NCBI RefSeq assembly: GCF_028858725.1
Contig: NC_084763.1
Span: 57,435,152-57,499,151, forward strand
DNA: 64,000 bases
Reading direction: 5' to 3'
Source: Colius striatus
Taxonomy: Eukaryota > Chordata > Aves > Coliiformes > Coliidae
The position numbers and the translations under genes are program-made. This document shows, in pieces, positions 45,009 through 59,490 of this stretch. Positions within the stretch are counted from its first letter, which is position 1. The number at the start of each line of letters is the position of its first letter. The notes under the pieces were generated by a model. That model was not told the DNA's origin, made no database searches, and saw only the letters and a list, made by a program, of their open reading frames with translations.

Positions 45009-48000
45009 ACACATCTGTGGGTGGGAAAGGAGTGGCTGAAAGCAATTCCTTTTGCTGTAAAAAGAATGGAAATATGGAGAATGCTGGCAAGGGTTTAATG
45101 AATGCTGAAACACAGTGAAAGAATACCCTGAATGTCTGGGAAGGTTGAAATGTCCCATGCTCTGTTTGGATACTGTAGTGAAGGTCGATGTGGTCCAGAC
45201 AGAGGTGAGGAGAAGCAGGAGAGAAGGGAAATAATGGCCTGAAAGGGAAAGGAAACAGCTTCACCTTAGAGAATGCCAAGGAGAAGCCTGGAGATAGTTT
45301 TCAAACCCCTCAAAGATCACTAATTACATCAAAGAAAGAGTGTGTTTTCCTGGTATGATGCAGACAGAACAAATCAACTTAATTATAGACACAAGCTTTG
45401 GGCCATGTGGTAGAACAGACTCCCACTGATGAGAGCAATGAAGTACTGAGATCTCCCTCATTTGAGGATTATGAGAAGTGAGGTGCAAATCCTGGTTGGT
45501 TTAAGAGGAGCTGGATCAATGATGGGGCTGTAACATGGAAGCAGACCATGTCTTGAATAGAAAGTTGGTGGGTTTTGCACACACAAGATGTGTGAGGTTT
45601 CCAGTTGAGACTAGAAGTCATGACACTCATTTAAACAACTCTAAAAAACACAGCTTTGAGGGTTCCTCTTTCTTTCCCCTCAAGACATTCTGCTTTCAGA
45701 CCTTCTTGCTCCATATTTCCAGGTCTTGTTCTTCCAATGCAAAGAGAGGAGAAAAAAAAAAGGTTTAAAAGTTGACACCTCATTGCTCTTTGTAGAGAAA
45801 AATGGTGTCTTCTTTATGCAAGTGCTCCATCCCTCACAAACTGAAGCAGCTTCTAAAAGACCCAAGGCACAGTCAGAACAAGGCAGTGCAATGCTTAGAG
45901 GGTTAACTCAAATCTCGGGACCAAGACCCTGTTCTGCCACACGCTTCATGTTTGGCTTCAAATCATTTCCCCTCTCTGAGTTGTGGCAGCTGCCTCTGTA
46001 GAGGGGGGAGAAAGACTTCTGTCCTGCTTCATGAGGAAAAATTAACTCAAGGATGGAGTCTTCTTGGAGAACAGAGCAAACAAACCCTCTGAAACATGGT
46101 TAAAGCTGAAGGAATGGTAACTTTGATACTGGCAGCCGAGAACTTGTTTAAGTGGTGATTTTAAACAGGTTTCAGGTTTTCAGCTGCAGAAAAAGTCACA
46201 GTGTAGACAAGACTTCATTGTCCTTTCTCTCCTAAAAATAGCTCACATTCTCCTGCTTCCCAGAACTCATTTTGCCTTTAAAGTCATAAATATCGTGTTG
46301 TGGCTGAGTCATTCCCCAGCTCTCCTCATCACCTGGTACAGGGTGATTTAGGATGCCCCATGCTGCCAAACCTAAGAGCTCAAAAACACGTGAGTCAGAA
46401 CTCACCACCTCACCAGCCTGGCCTCCAACCAAGAGATATCTTCACAAACCTTAGTGTTAATGTGCTTATACATGTACTTATGCATCTATACCCTATGGTA
46501 CTTACCCTGACAAGGATAAGAGTCCTCCCTCCTGGACCAACTGTTCCAGGGTGTCCTCTGTGGAGACTGAAGGAGTCTTGGATCCTTTGAAAGCTCCCAG
46601 ACAAGCTTCTTCAGGAGTGCTGTTCCCTCCCTGCCCATGCTGCACCCAACCCAGCTGCCTCATCACTCTACTCCCTCGACCACAGTCACTGCTCTAGCAT
46701 CATATCACCCTTGAAGTAGGTGCATCTGAGGATGGAGGATGCTTCAAAGCAGGCTCAGCATGGTTGATTGCTAGCAAGGGAGCTCTAGAAGTTGTTCTTG
46801 TAGGGTCTGAAAGAGCTGTACTTGTTTTGAGTGCTAAATAAAGGAATAATAAACCCAGTCAGCTAGCCAAGAAACTCACCCTTACTGTGCAGAAACACTT
46901 GGAACTTCTAAGATGATAAACCCAGAACTTCCCCCCCCTTCCAAACTGGTAATACAAAGGTTTTGTCTATGCCTATTCTAATAAGTCAAAGAATATCAGG
47001 GAACATCCTTCAGTACAAGACTTCTGCCATCCACATAGCTAACTTCTCTTGTCCCCAGCCAATGGCAATTAGCACCCTTCCAGCAGACGCCTTTCCTGAG
47101 GTTTGCACGGGCCAAGGACTGTTCCTGACCTGCAGTGCATGAGGATGTCCTGTTTCAGGTTGTCATGACCTAAAAGTAGGAACAGAAGAACCCAGCTGCA
47201 GGGCTGTAGGCTGAGCTATGCCAGTTGGAGCACCAGAAAGAGCCTGACCTGAGTTATGGATTCGGGTGTATCTACACCCAGAGTTGGGTTCATACCACAG
47301 AACGTGAATGGAGGAGGTCAAGTTGCCTGTCTTGGCTCACTCTCCAACTTCCTTTTTGTTTTGCAAGTGTAGCTATGACCCATGAAACCACTGGAGTGCT
47401 TCCAAGGGACAAGCCAGATCCAATACTTATAGGCTCAGCATCATCATCATCATCAGACATCATTGAGTGTCTCCCATTCTCTTAATACACGTGGAAGCTT
47501 TCATTTTATAGCTGCCACACTTCTTGTTCTCCCCAGTCAATCCTTGCTATTAGACACACAACATGGTGATAGATGTTTTACAAGCATCAGAGATGTTGTA
47601 GATGTCAGACACTAAAGTCTTGCAAAGAGTATTACACAACACAGGGGGAAGGAGAGCTGGTTTTGCATCACCTTGACAAAGGCCACAGTTCACTGGGAGA
47701 ATAGGCACTGAATTGATCTCTCAAGGCTTTTTAGGGTGACACTGCTTATTAAAACAAGCTTTGGAGGAAGTTGCCACTTGAACCAGGAAACCTGGGAAGA
47801 TACCCTTTGCACATGTGCTTTGTGAAGCTGTCTCAAGGACAAAAGCTATGAAATAGTGTCACTTGGAGAATTTAGCTGGCATCAAGGTGATTTAAAAGCT
47901 GCTGCAGTGGTGTGTGTTTCACTCCTTTCAGTCTCCCATCTCTTCAGAGGTGGGGGAGGTTGTGGTTGTTGTCATTGGTTTGAGGTTTGGGGGGTTTTTC

Positions 48001-51000
48001 CTCATTGGGTTTAGGTTGGGGTTTTTTTTCTCCTGAGGGAGTGATGGTAAGACACCCATTGCTAAAGGGGGATGATGGGAGAAAGAAAGAAACAGAAGAA
48101 AACCTTCCCCATCACATTGCCAGGGTTGCAGTTCCTACTTATGGACAGCACAGTGAGCCAGAGACACTTGCAGCTCAGAACTTGCCTCTCTAACACCCTG
48201 AACATCTGTTTAGAGAATGGGGGATCTCCCCTGCCCTAGAAAAGCATTCAACAAGGGAATGAATTGATCTGCAGACCTTCCAGTGCTCATCTCTGGCTCT
48301 TCCTTGCCCTGAGAAGACACCAGAACACCTGAGTACTTCATAAACCTTAAACACCACAAAAAGCATCACAGAGTTTGCTATGGGGGGGATGACTTTAAAC
48401 TCAAGCCTTTGAAGGGTGATATAGACTGGGTTCCTTTGCATTTGAGTGAAACACCAGGCTTTAACATCTAACCTTTGAACATTAAGTGGCCCAGCTGTGT
48501 CCTTTAATGTCACCATTTTGCAACCTTAACAAAAAAATAGCTCTGAAGCACCATTGATCTCTGGGCACAGATGCAGTCCCACATCCTTCATCCCACATCC
48601 AAGAGCCTTGCACAGGCTGCTGATAAAAGTGGTGCAGTTTGGAATCCTCTCCCCCTCTCTCTGCTTTCCCTCAATGGCTTCCAGATTGCATCCTTTTCAT
48701 TTTCAAAGTTATAGACGTGCTCCCTCCCCCCTCCCCTAATTGCCAGGGACATCAGTTCAGTTTTGGGATGAAAACCTTTCGTATGTGCCTCTTAAGTCCT
48801 CCCCAAAAGTTCTGCTGTTGGAGTGTGGCCAATGGTTTTGTGGATGATGCATGAGCTGGAAGCAAATGGAGATGATTTTTCCATTAACAGCTTTGGCTCT
48901 GCAGAACCAACAGGACTGAAATACGAGGTTTGCTTGCTTAAAGAATCCACTCTGACTCAAAGATGCAATGAAACAGATCTTTTGGGGAAAGGGGTTTATG
49001 TTCCTAGAGAATCACTTTCCTAACTATAACCATACCAGTTCTCAAAGCTGGGTACACAAAAAAAATCTCCTGGAGCTTATTACAGTCATGAGTCCAAAGG
49101 TTCAGACCTCCAGAAGGCCTTGAAAGGCTTGGAGCAAGCAACTGGGCACTCTGTCAACAGCAAGGTTTGTTTGCTTTTCCCTACACAAAATGTTGATCTT
49201 GATTAAAACACAGATTAAAGAAGTTAGAAGCAGTCATTGACTCCATTAGGAAGGTGCAAAGACAGAAGCCTGTCCTCCTGTTTCTTTATTGGAAGACAAA
49301 TACACTCTGGGTGTGTGTGGTAGCCAGTGTGGTTAAATGCATGGACTAGTGAGGACCTAGAGGCTGGAGCTTTAGGGATCTGGAGGCCACCCAGACCAGA
49401 GAAACACTTCTCTGGTTACTATCACCTTGTGCAAAAGCCTGTTCTGTTGGGTGATGCTTAACAGAGAGGCTCCCATCATCTTCCTCTGCCTGGGCTTAAA
49501 AGGAATTAAAGACTAAGGTTCTCATGGGGAGAGCATTCATACTGCCTGGACATGGAGACCTGCAGTAGAGAAGCTGATGGTACAAGAGGTCCTCTCCTGA
49601 GAGCTCAACCCCATCACAGATCTATTGGGTAATCAGGAAAAGATGGGAAAGATGTCCACAGGTGCTTATTCTCTTTCAAGGCTCTCTGTGGCAAGGTTGG
49701 CTGATCAATGATTTCCTCTCCTAGGGATGGTGGGAGGAAAATGGTCTCACCTATATTTAAAACCTGGCTTGTGGTCACTGCATCTGTCCCCTTCCCTGGC
49801 AAGTGAGCCATGCTGTTCCAGAAGGACCAGAGTGCACTTGAGCACAGGGTGGTGTTCCACTTGTTGTTTCTGAGTGCATTAGTTGGGCACATCCCTGTAG
49901 AGACACAGCTTGATATCATTATTTCCAGTGTCTAGGGGTATGGCAAGGAATTAGGTGAGACATCCCTTCTTTCACCTGTGAGTGCAACAGAGAAATGTGC
50001 CTCCCTTTCTGACACCAACTCCTTATGCATCATTTGGTTAAAAAAGGCACACTGCAGCCAATGCAAGCTACATTTTGCAAACCATTTAAAAAGCCTGAAG
50101 CATCCAGCAACGTTTGGCTGAAGAGGAGCAAAGACACTTACTCAGGGAGTTCTGCAGAGCTAATCCAAGCAGTTTGCTTTTATCTCGTGTGCATGCTTTG
50201 GCCTTTGGGTCTACTCCAGACTCATTCATCACACAGCAAATAAAACCCAAGAATTTGTACCACAGCAGCACGTAGGAGCCTCCAACAGGCTCTGGGCCCC
50301 GTGATGCTGTGTTGCATTAGCATTTACTAACAGTTGGCTTCTACCCTGAAGAGCTACAAACCCAAATAGCACGGCAACAGTCATAAATAAACAAGCAGAT
50401 AGGAAACATCTTCACTTGCAAGTGCTCACCTGTAGGGATTGGGTCTGTCCAGAGATGAGTGGTGGACAGGGCAGAGAGATCCCAGCCTTGCTCTTCACCC
50501 TGTTGGCTCTGTTGAAGGCACTCAAATGCTTCTGAAAGAGCTCTATTTAAGAGATGGGTTGGGCTGCATTAGCATCACCCCCAGCTGAACTCAAGCTTTT
50601 CCCTCATGTGGAAGCCCTCTCCTTTAAAAGCTGTGGCTCTGGAGCAACCCTGAGGGTTTACAAAATAGGAGGACTCTCATTGGGGTTTCACTGACTGTCT
50701 AATCATGCCTAGTGCAATGTTTGGGTACTGCCAGCTGGCTTGGCTGGAAGATCTGTGGTGTTACACCTTTATCAGCAATCAATGCTTTTTCCCAGCTGTT
50801 TCATACTGGACTTTCTGCAAAATCCCTCCCTTGGAAACCTGGAGAAGCTCAAAAGCCCTGTCAACAAGTAATATGGCCATTCATGCAACACAGCATCTGG
50901 TGGTTTGGAAATACAGCTGATTTTTGTCTCAGAAGTTGCCATCCACTGTTTGTTCAGTGCATACACCAGGAAAGAGCTTACAGCTGGGTAAGGAAACAAG

Positions 51001-52574
51001 TCTTATCCAAGAAGCTTACCTGAAATTGGCAGATGGGATATTTAGGGCAGGTCATGTTTCACTCAAAGGGTTTGTGGATTTACCTTAATTGCTGTAGGAA
51101 AATCAGCAGTGTATGGTTCTTTGCCTGGTAGTTGCAGAGAAAAGCTCAGGCATCACATCTGGTTTAGACAAGATATCTAATTCTTAGGTAGCTACAGTAA
51201 CACACAACAACCCCAATCTATTGCTCAATAGTTACAGACTCAATAGGTTCATGACTTCTGCATTTAGGACCAAACACAAAGGTGAGGAGTTCTTTAATCC
51301 TAGAGCATCTGGCCATGTTTGCTCCTACCCTGAATAGGTAAGGGTGTCAGAGTTAGAGGAGAAAACCTAGGGATGAGTCCTGAGGGTCATGCTTTGTCTT
51401 GTAGCTGGTTTGTGTCTATATTGGTGGGTTAGGCTGGGGAAGCAGCTTGCAGTCCTGTTCCTCCTGATGATCTTCATTGGCTTTTATCTGGAGCAAGTCA
51501 ACACATTGACCAACCCAGACAGAGAGGGTGATGCAGATTGTTTCATAGCTAAACCTACGAGACACGTGAGCAAAACTGACTCACTGCCTTGAAATGCTCT
51601 GAGAATTTCAAGCTGAGCAGTTAGTTGCCATCCTGAAGTAGCAAGAGCCCAAGACAAGACAATGCTTATGGTGAGTGACACTTCATACAGAGTTCTCTCA
51701 CTAGACTGTGAAGCAGTTTCTGCAGTTTGTTGTTAGAGGTGGGCCAGTAGAGCCATTTAATGCAGCCCTCTGTGTCCTATGTCCATTCTCTCTTCCCATT
51801 TCTCATGGGGAGTGGGAGCCCTTGCAGCACAGACCCTGTGGAGTGTCAGGGAACATCAAGGCAAAATGTGTGTGTTTATTTTCTGTAGAGCTGGTGACCC
51901 AAAGGCAGCTGTGCAGCTTGGAACTGGTCTCTTAATTCAGTCTCTCTTGGGCTTGGAGTCTCTTTTCAAAGCCCTGGCTGAACTGGCAAGCTGTTCATGA
52001 TATATCTTTGGTTCTGTCTCTCAGATCTTAGCTGCATTATTTATTTATTACAGCTCCCAGACCTTAGCTTTGTTATTAATATGGTGCATTTAAATTAGCA
52101 AATTCTTCAGTGTTTAACACATTTGCCTCAGTGCCAGCCAACCCCATGGCCACTTGCCCCCCAGCTGCTCCAGAGCCTTGGAGTAGGAAAGTCACTTGGC
52201 TTACTTTAATGACCCTTTTCTTGAATCAAGACATCTTCTGGATATATGAAGCCTGACAGCACTGTTAATATAAGACTTTGAGCTGAATTATGCTCTGTGT
52301 AACGTTACTCACTTCAGTCAAGTTGTTCCTGAGTCGCTTTTCTCTTATTAAATCAGAAGGTTTTGCAGGCAAGAGAATTTTAGGGGGTTGTTTTCATTAC
52401 TCTTAACTAGACAAGCATGGAGGTTAAGTGAGTTTGGAGTTCTTTGTAAGTCAGCTCAGTGCTCAAGGAGATGATAAATATCAGCAATGGCTGTGCAAAC
52501 ATTGAGCTAAAGAGAGGACAACAGAAATACCTGTGTTAGAAGAAGACAAAAGCATCAGACAGCTGAACAGTGCA
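45009..52574. other. Intergenic stretch, nothing recognised
   Basis: 7.5 kb without a recognised exon or a clear CR1 copy. A CAT microsatellite of five units lies at 47439-47453. Confidence 0.5.
47439..47453. repeat. CAT trinucleotide repeat
   Basis: Five perfect CAT units. Confidence 0.85.
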
Positions 52575-52720
52575 CCCACACCTTGAGTGCTGCTGTCCAG
52601 TTCTCCCCTTCCCTCAGGAGGAAAGGACACACTGGGACCAGAAATGGTTCAGAGAAGGGTGACAGAGCCCATCAGATGGACACATCAGAAAAGATGCTTC
52701 CTGCTCTTTAGCTTGGTAAG
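52575..52720 (+). mobile_element. Probable old CR1 fragment
   Basis: GAGTGCTGCTGTCCAGTTCT and GTTCAGAGAAGGGTGACAGA resemble the sense CR1 block 'gtgctgtgtccagttctgg' seen at 44.51 kb, but divergence is high. Confidence 0.5.
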
Positions 52721-55700
52721 TATTGGCATAAGTCTGGACGTTCCTGGTGGGTGATGAGGTGGGAAAAAGTGATCAGGCACCTCTACAAGTTAAAGGCAGC
52801 ACCCAATGAATTCTTAGAGTAACACCTGTTGAAAGCAAATGAGAGGAGGCCTCTTTTTCTGCCAAGCTCATGGGCTGGAACTCACTGTCACACAGGAAGC
52901 TGTGGGGGCTAAATATAGAGACAGGCTCATAAAACAAAGACAAAACCGTGGAGGATCCATCTCGTGGGACTGTGAAATGCAAAAGTCTGGACTCAACTTG
53001 CAGCTCAGGAAGCTTCTGAGCTTTGTGGTGTCTGATTGTGGGAGGTTATTCCAGGTACAGGATGGCTCTGCATTCCATCTTGCTTCCACTCTTCCCTCTG
53101 CATTGCCCTTTAGAGTAGATTATCCAGCTTTTTGTCTTGGCTGAGCATAACCAATAGGAAATGTGGAACATCACCAACAGTTCTACTTCTGCTGTCGTCT
53201 TTGGGGTATAGAGATGTTTCCCTCTCTAAGAAGAATCACCTTTTCCTCATTTAAACACAATTATCACGGAAGAGGCTAAAATTGAAGGTAAAATCATCTC
53301 AGTTCTTAGAAGAAACTTGCTAATTGTTGGAGCAGAGGAGCCCTGGGATAAAGACTGAGGAGTGATGCAGCATTCCTGAAGCTGGAGATTTCCCAGGTCC
53401 TAGAGACTGAGGTAACTGCCTCTGGAGGCATGCAGCCTCCTTTTTCCAAGGGTTGCATCTCTCCCCTGTCATTCCTGGTGTCTTTCCCCCAGGGTGTGCT
53501 TTCAGATGTGCAAACAGTTTTTCCTCCTCCTCCTTTACTCTTGGCCCCACATCTGAGGCAGAATTAAAGGACTCTGAAGCAGCTCTTGAAGATGCTGCTT
53601 TTGCTTACAGTGTGTCTCAGTGGAATGGCAGATTTTGGGGCACCTGTGACATTGCAGATGTATGAGGAGCCTGAGATCTGCTCTCCCTTCTAGGCTTCAA
53701 CCAGCCATTGCCATTCTTGCAGTTGCATGGGTGAAAAGCCCTGCAGAAATCCAAATCTTGGTGTTCCCACACAAGAACGGGACAGAGGGATGAAGTCTGT
53801 CTTAATCTGCAATTGCCACCAGCCTCAATTTGTATTCCTTCCCACAGACACAAACTCAGAGAGCAACATCTTCATCAGTGGCTTGTTTTCCTTTGGCACC
53901 AAGAAAACCAACTGACCAAGAGCAAGTTTCAGAAACCCCCAGCAAAACCTGCAGCTGACACACACAGCCTTACAAATGCCAAAGCTCCCACTTGTTTTGC
54001 TGTGTAACCATGGGAAATGGCACAGGAGCTTCATTCCTTAACAGCAGGTGTCAATGCAAACCCAGTGGCTGGGTGTGAAGGGAGAGTGAGAAGCAGCACT
54101 CAGCAGCACAGGTGTAATCATCCACTTTTGTTTGGAGTTATAGGTGTACAATGAAGTTGTGCATCAGGATACTCTTATGGATGTGCAGCTTCACCTGTAA
54201 AATACCAGTTGCATTGAAAAAGGATCACCACCATGTACAGAGACGTTTCAGAGGGGTTCTGTAAGGGGCATAAAGGCTTAATTAGTGTCTAAGAAATGCA
54301 TCAAATTCACAGAATCAAGAGAATTCACAGCCACAAGCATGAACTAAAATGGGCCAGGAATCATCTTGGCTGTGGGTATTGTATCTCAGCCAGACAGCTT
54401 GTCCTAGGGATGCAGTGTGGGGCAGATGGGAGGATTCACTTGCTAGGACTGGTTCTCTCTAACTTCAAGTGATGCAAGGAGAGAAGAATTTGCTGATGGC
54501 ATGGCTTTGAAAGAACATCCTAAAGTACAGCACACTGTGTCTCTTGGCTGAAAGTGTTAAAATACCCAGATTATCTCTTCTTCTGGAGCTCCACCTTCCT
54601 TGTTCCAACAAGGCATAGCTGCTAATACTCACTAAGAAACGTCCCTTTGATTCTAACTGCAGCTCTTTATTCTTTAAAGACATTTATATGCAATGAGGAT
54701 GACTCAACTGAGATTCATTTTGCTTGCTTTGAGTCCCCCCAGCCTCCCTCTCTGTTGTCTGCAAGAGTTCAGAGCTTTAAAGCACTACCAAGCTTTAGGA
54801 GGCAGGATTGGTGCTGGGTTTTGCTTTTTTTCCCTTGGTGTGATTGATCTGGTGTTTCCCAAATGCTCTGAATTGCAATAGTGGCCAATTAACTGCATGA
54901 TTTACAGGCTATTTCTCACTTAAACCCCTAACCTGCAGCAGGCTGGGGTTGAGTGTTAGTCCCTTTATTGAGTGCTAGTCCTTAGTACATTTTTATGCAT
55001 GAGTGCCACAGTGAAGCAAGAAATTCATCACAAAAGAGGCATCAGAGGCACTCCAAAGGTAGGATGGATATTTGTATTCTCACCCCAGCCAGGATTATCC
55101 TCTAGTGACACACCTCAGGGGGGATAACTGGGGCAGAAAAGCACACAGAGATTGCTCCTCTGCTTCTGCCTTATTAAGAGCCACAGCAAACAGCTTTAGA
55201 GTCTTTCCCTCAAAACAAACACACCTCAGAAAGGCTGATTCTCAGGAGGGGGAACTGATTGCAGGAGCTGTGCATCTTGTTTCATTGCAATTCAGGAGGC
55301 TGTAATACCAGGCACCTGCTGAGGATTTATCTCTCTCCAGAAGCATAGCCAAGGGTGAAGAGAGGTAAATAAAGCTTATCCTCTTCTACTTTGGGCAACC
55401 TGGCAGTTTGCAGCTCTGGAATACCAAATAAGTGAGTTTATTCACTTGTTTATGGACTCCTGAGCACGAAGCCTGTGCCAAAAGAGAACAAAGATGCCTG
55501 TACCATTCCTATAGACAAAGCCTGGCTCATCACCAGGTGTCAGATGAGGCAGAAAGATAAACCAAGCAGGGCAGAAGCTGTCTGCAGACTCGTTTCCTAT
55601 GGAAGAGCACGATTTTCTCTAACTTTAAGCCTTTCCTTGCGTGGGGAAGAGTCAGAGTTAAACAGGGACCTTGGAAGAAGTCTGGGAGTGATGTTCAGGT

Positions 55701-56710
55701 TGACTCACACCTATCACTGGGAGCTCAGATAGGAAATATGCCCAGCCCTGGTTTTGCAGCTGCCTTTAAACCACAGTCTGGGACACAAGTATTCCCTTTC
55801 ACCTTTTTTTGCTCTCCAGTTTTCTGTTTTGCCTGGTGATCAACCCCCTGCTGCTGTGCCAGGTTTGGAATTGATACCCATGCTCTGCATGGCATCAGCT
55901 CGCTCATTTTCTCTGTTTCTTGCTGTTATGAGACACTTGGCTGCTTTAAAACATCTTCTTTCAGGTGCTGCATTTGTAAGAGGCAGAAGATTCCCTACCT
56001 GGCTTCCTGCCCTGCTTATGCAAGAGGGCTTTGATGGTTTGTTTCTTTATGTGGCTGGGAGGTGGTGAGACATAACCTGCACCCATGAGAGGCGGGAGAA
56101 GGGAATTCTGAAGGCAAGAGGAAAGAGCACAGGAGAGGCCACACATACACAAGTCATTAGTGCTGCAAGGAGTGAGCAAAGCTGGTTCTGCAAGGAAGTT
56201 GTTTGTAGCTTTCCTACAAAGAACCAAGGACACTGGCAATTTTGGTAGCAGCAGGTGTGTGCTGTGGGTGTGTTTGTCACAAGAGAACACAGGCAGACCT
56301 TTGGAAAGCTCACTGACAGCGAGAGAAAAGCTTTCCCCTGGCTTTAGTGGCAGTTAGAGCAGGTACAAACCCACCTGTTAATGAGCTAATTTACAAAACA
56401 AATGCATCAATTAAAATGTACAAAGTCTCTGCAGAGAAAGAATGCTTCCCAAGCTTTGCTAATGGCTGCTACAGGCCATACAGGGTGCCCAGAAACCAGT
56501 TCCAGGTTTGACCCCAGTATCTGATCGTGCTGGGTAAAACCTCAGCAGTAAATGAGCACCAAAAACTGATCAAGGTCACAGGATTCATCGTCCTTCTTTT
56601 TGGTGCTGAAGGTAATCTGAGTCACAGCGTGTGGGAGAGCAAATTGCACAGTAGCCCATCCAGTGAGTGAATAACTCACAAGTCTCCAGGAAGCATTTGG
56701 ATGAGTGAAA
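52721..56710. other. Intergenic stretch, nothing recognised
   Basis: No exon or named repeat was recognised. Confidence 0.45.
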
Positions 56711-56812
56711 GGAGAAGAGAAGAGAAGAGAAGAGAAGAGAAGAGAAGAGAAGAGAAGAGAAGAGAAGAGAAGAGAAGAGAAGAGAAGAGAAGAGAAGAGA
56801 AGAGAAGAGAAG
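56711..56812. repeat. AGAGA/GAGAA pentanucleotide microsatellite, about 20 copies
   Basis: 102 bases of uninterrupted AGAGA units, all purine on the + strand. A perfect array of this length suggests recent expansion and likely length variation between individuals. Confidence 0.97.
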
Positions 56813-59299
56813 CCCCAGAGATGGATTTAACTCAACACTAATATACCTGAGTACAATTTACCAGTATTTTCCTCTTACAGCAGCACAACCCAGGAGGTTC
56901 AGAGCACCCAAATCCTCAGCCATCATCTGGCTCCTGTGATAGATGATGCTGTGGATTGTAGGAGAGAATGTGCTCCTCTTAAAGTCCGTATGATCATCAC
57001 CAAGCTGAAGTTGCTCGTGTCCTACTAATATGCTTCATCTTTAACTGCAAGGGAGCTGGATGACTCTCCAGCTGTTAAGAGCTGATGGAAAGATTCCTGG
57101 CAAAGCCTTGTTGCCTTCTCCACAGGCCACTTTCTACAGGTGTTAATCAGCTGCCCATTTTCTGTCACAACTGTGCTATGTACTCCAGACAAATCAGCAG
57201 AACTGAACAGCAAGGGGGCTTCAAATCTTTGCCTGACAAAATGAACCTTTCAGGTACTGCTGGTCGGTTCTGAATGATGCTCTAGAGCTTCTGCAGCCTT
57301 GGAAAATCATTTGTCTTTTCCACAAGCAGATGAACCTTTCAGTACTGCCTTTGCTCACCATCCTCATAAATAACAACAGAGCTAGGCAGACTTCCTCTGC
57401 TCATCAGACTGCACATGGAGAAGCTGTTGCCTGGCTGCTTGGGGCTAAGGGCAATGCCTGAAAAAAATCACACCTCTGATTGAAGATGGCAGTGAAATCT
57501 GAAAGGGAAAACAAAGCAGCTATGGGAGCCTCTTAGGTCAGGCCTGAGGGAAGCAAGGCAGGTTCCTCACAGCTGTATGGTATCTGGGCTTTCCTCGTGG
57601 TCCTTGCTCTTGGATCTGAATGATGAGGGTCAGAGCTTCAACTATTTTTCCTGTTAATAAAAACAGTTGACAGCCCCTCCTGATGGTGATGAGTTAATGG
57701 GAACACTGTGGGCTGTGACAACAGAAAGCTAGACATCAAATGGTCTGCCTGGGCTCTACCCTCTGTAGGAAAGGGAGGCATGAAGGGACCAAAGGATAGA
57801 GGTGGAAGGATGGGAATACCTGCTGTATTGGATGAAAGCTGCACAGTAAAGCTCATTTCTTTGCTGTGGGCAGCTGATAGGTATCAGGGGAACCCCACTG
57901 ACATGTTGACCCCAGCATGTGTGTTTACAGGCTCCTTGTGCAGTGGAGCAGCAGGGCGGGCAGTTGGTGGCTCATCTGCCCTTATCAGGCTTTCTAATGG
58001 CTTATCAGTGATGGCACAGGAAGACTCAAGCATGGTCTGCTTGTGATGATTCAGGGAGCTGGAAGGATGTGGTCAGCAGCAGCTATCAGATGTGCTCTTC
58101 TGAAGGTGCTCACAGATCTGCATAGGAAGGTAGCAGAAGCTCCCCCTCCCATCGTGTGTCCCCAGCTTGATCTGATGAGGCTGAAGATGCTGTGTGGCAT
58201 TTTCTAAGCTGCCTCGTTTTGCTTCCTGTTTTGAGCAGCTACAGCCAAAAACACCTTGTTCAGAGAACTCTACAGCTTCCAGAATGACTGTTCAAGCAGG
58301 ATTCAAATGAAGGCTTGGTACTGCTGCAACTGAAGCCAATGTGCCGTGTTCATTAGTCAATAAGAGTCTTTAACCCACTTCTGCAGCTAAATGCCAAAAG
58401 CCATTTGAGACACACACTTTAGAACTTCATGTTCCCATGCATCTTACTGCTTAAGTGCTTAAAAGCATTGCACTGTGTGTTAGCTGCACAGGACTGTGCC
58501 CTCCCTTGCCATACTCATCCTCTCTGTTCACCTGGTCAGCTCCATCTTCGCTTGGTCAGTCCAGTTGCTTCTCTGGCATGTGATTAGGAAGCAGAGCAGA
58601 GAGCAGAGCTCAAGTAGTGTGCTTAGCACAGCTGAACAGTGTTCAGCACTGGCAGCATCTGCTCTGGACAGCAAGTTTCCCTTTGTAAAAGAGCTGTTTT
58701 TGTGAAGGAAGGATAAGTGAGTGACCCAGATTCATGTAAGTTAATACCAGCAGAGTCACAAACACACTTTATAGCTAAAAGAAAGCGAGTCATTCAGTTG
58801 ACTGCACACTTATTATGTCACTTTTCTGTTCCATTATTTTCATCCTAGTTCAATTCTGAACTTGTTTTTGTTGAACAATACATAAAAGCAACTTCTAGAT
58901 GTGTATATATATATAACATTCCTCTCTTCAACATTGTGCTACAAAGCAAACTTTGACTAGAAAGATATCAAAGCCCACTCTGCCATTCAGCATTTAAGAC
59001 CTAAACACAAGAGAAATGAGCTACAATCACACTTGGAAGCTTCATTTAGTGCTGGCCACGACACACATTAACCAATGCAAACCCTACAAGGTGATGCTAT
59101 CCAATAGATGTGCACAGCAGAGCATGAAACCCACCTTTACAAGGGGCTGCCTCCCAGAAGTTCTGGTTGAAGAATACCACTGGGGTTGTTACTACACTAC
59201 AGCAGCAGCAACACAGAGCACAGGTGACAGTCCAACAGGACATACTAACTGCTTCATACAGCTGAGCTGCTGGAGGAGCTCTTGTATGAGGTAACCTTC
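56813..59299. other. Intergenic stretch, nothing recognised
   Basis: No exon was recognised. A short TA run lies near 58.90 kb. Confidence 0.45.
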
Positions 59300-59490
59300 A
59301 TACAAATCCCTATCTTGGGAGAGGTTTAAACTGGAGATGGGAAACAACTTCTTCCTCAAAGGAAGGTCTGGAGAGATCTCAAAGCTGTGGGGCTGAGACA
59401 TGGGTTAGGGCTGGGCTTGGCAGAGCTGATGAGTTGATCATCTGCAGTTGGAGTTGATCATCATTTTTCAGCCTGAGATGCTGTGATCTG
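59300..59490 (+). mobile_element. Probable CR1 3' fragment (sense, diverged)
   Basis: GGTCTGGAGAGATCTCAAAG, GGGTTAGGGCTGGGCTTGGC and CAGCCTGAGATGCTGTGATC fit the end of a decayed CR1. The last part contains a small duplication of GTTGATCATC. Confidence 0.5.
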
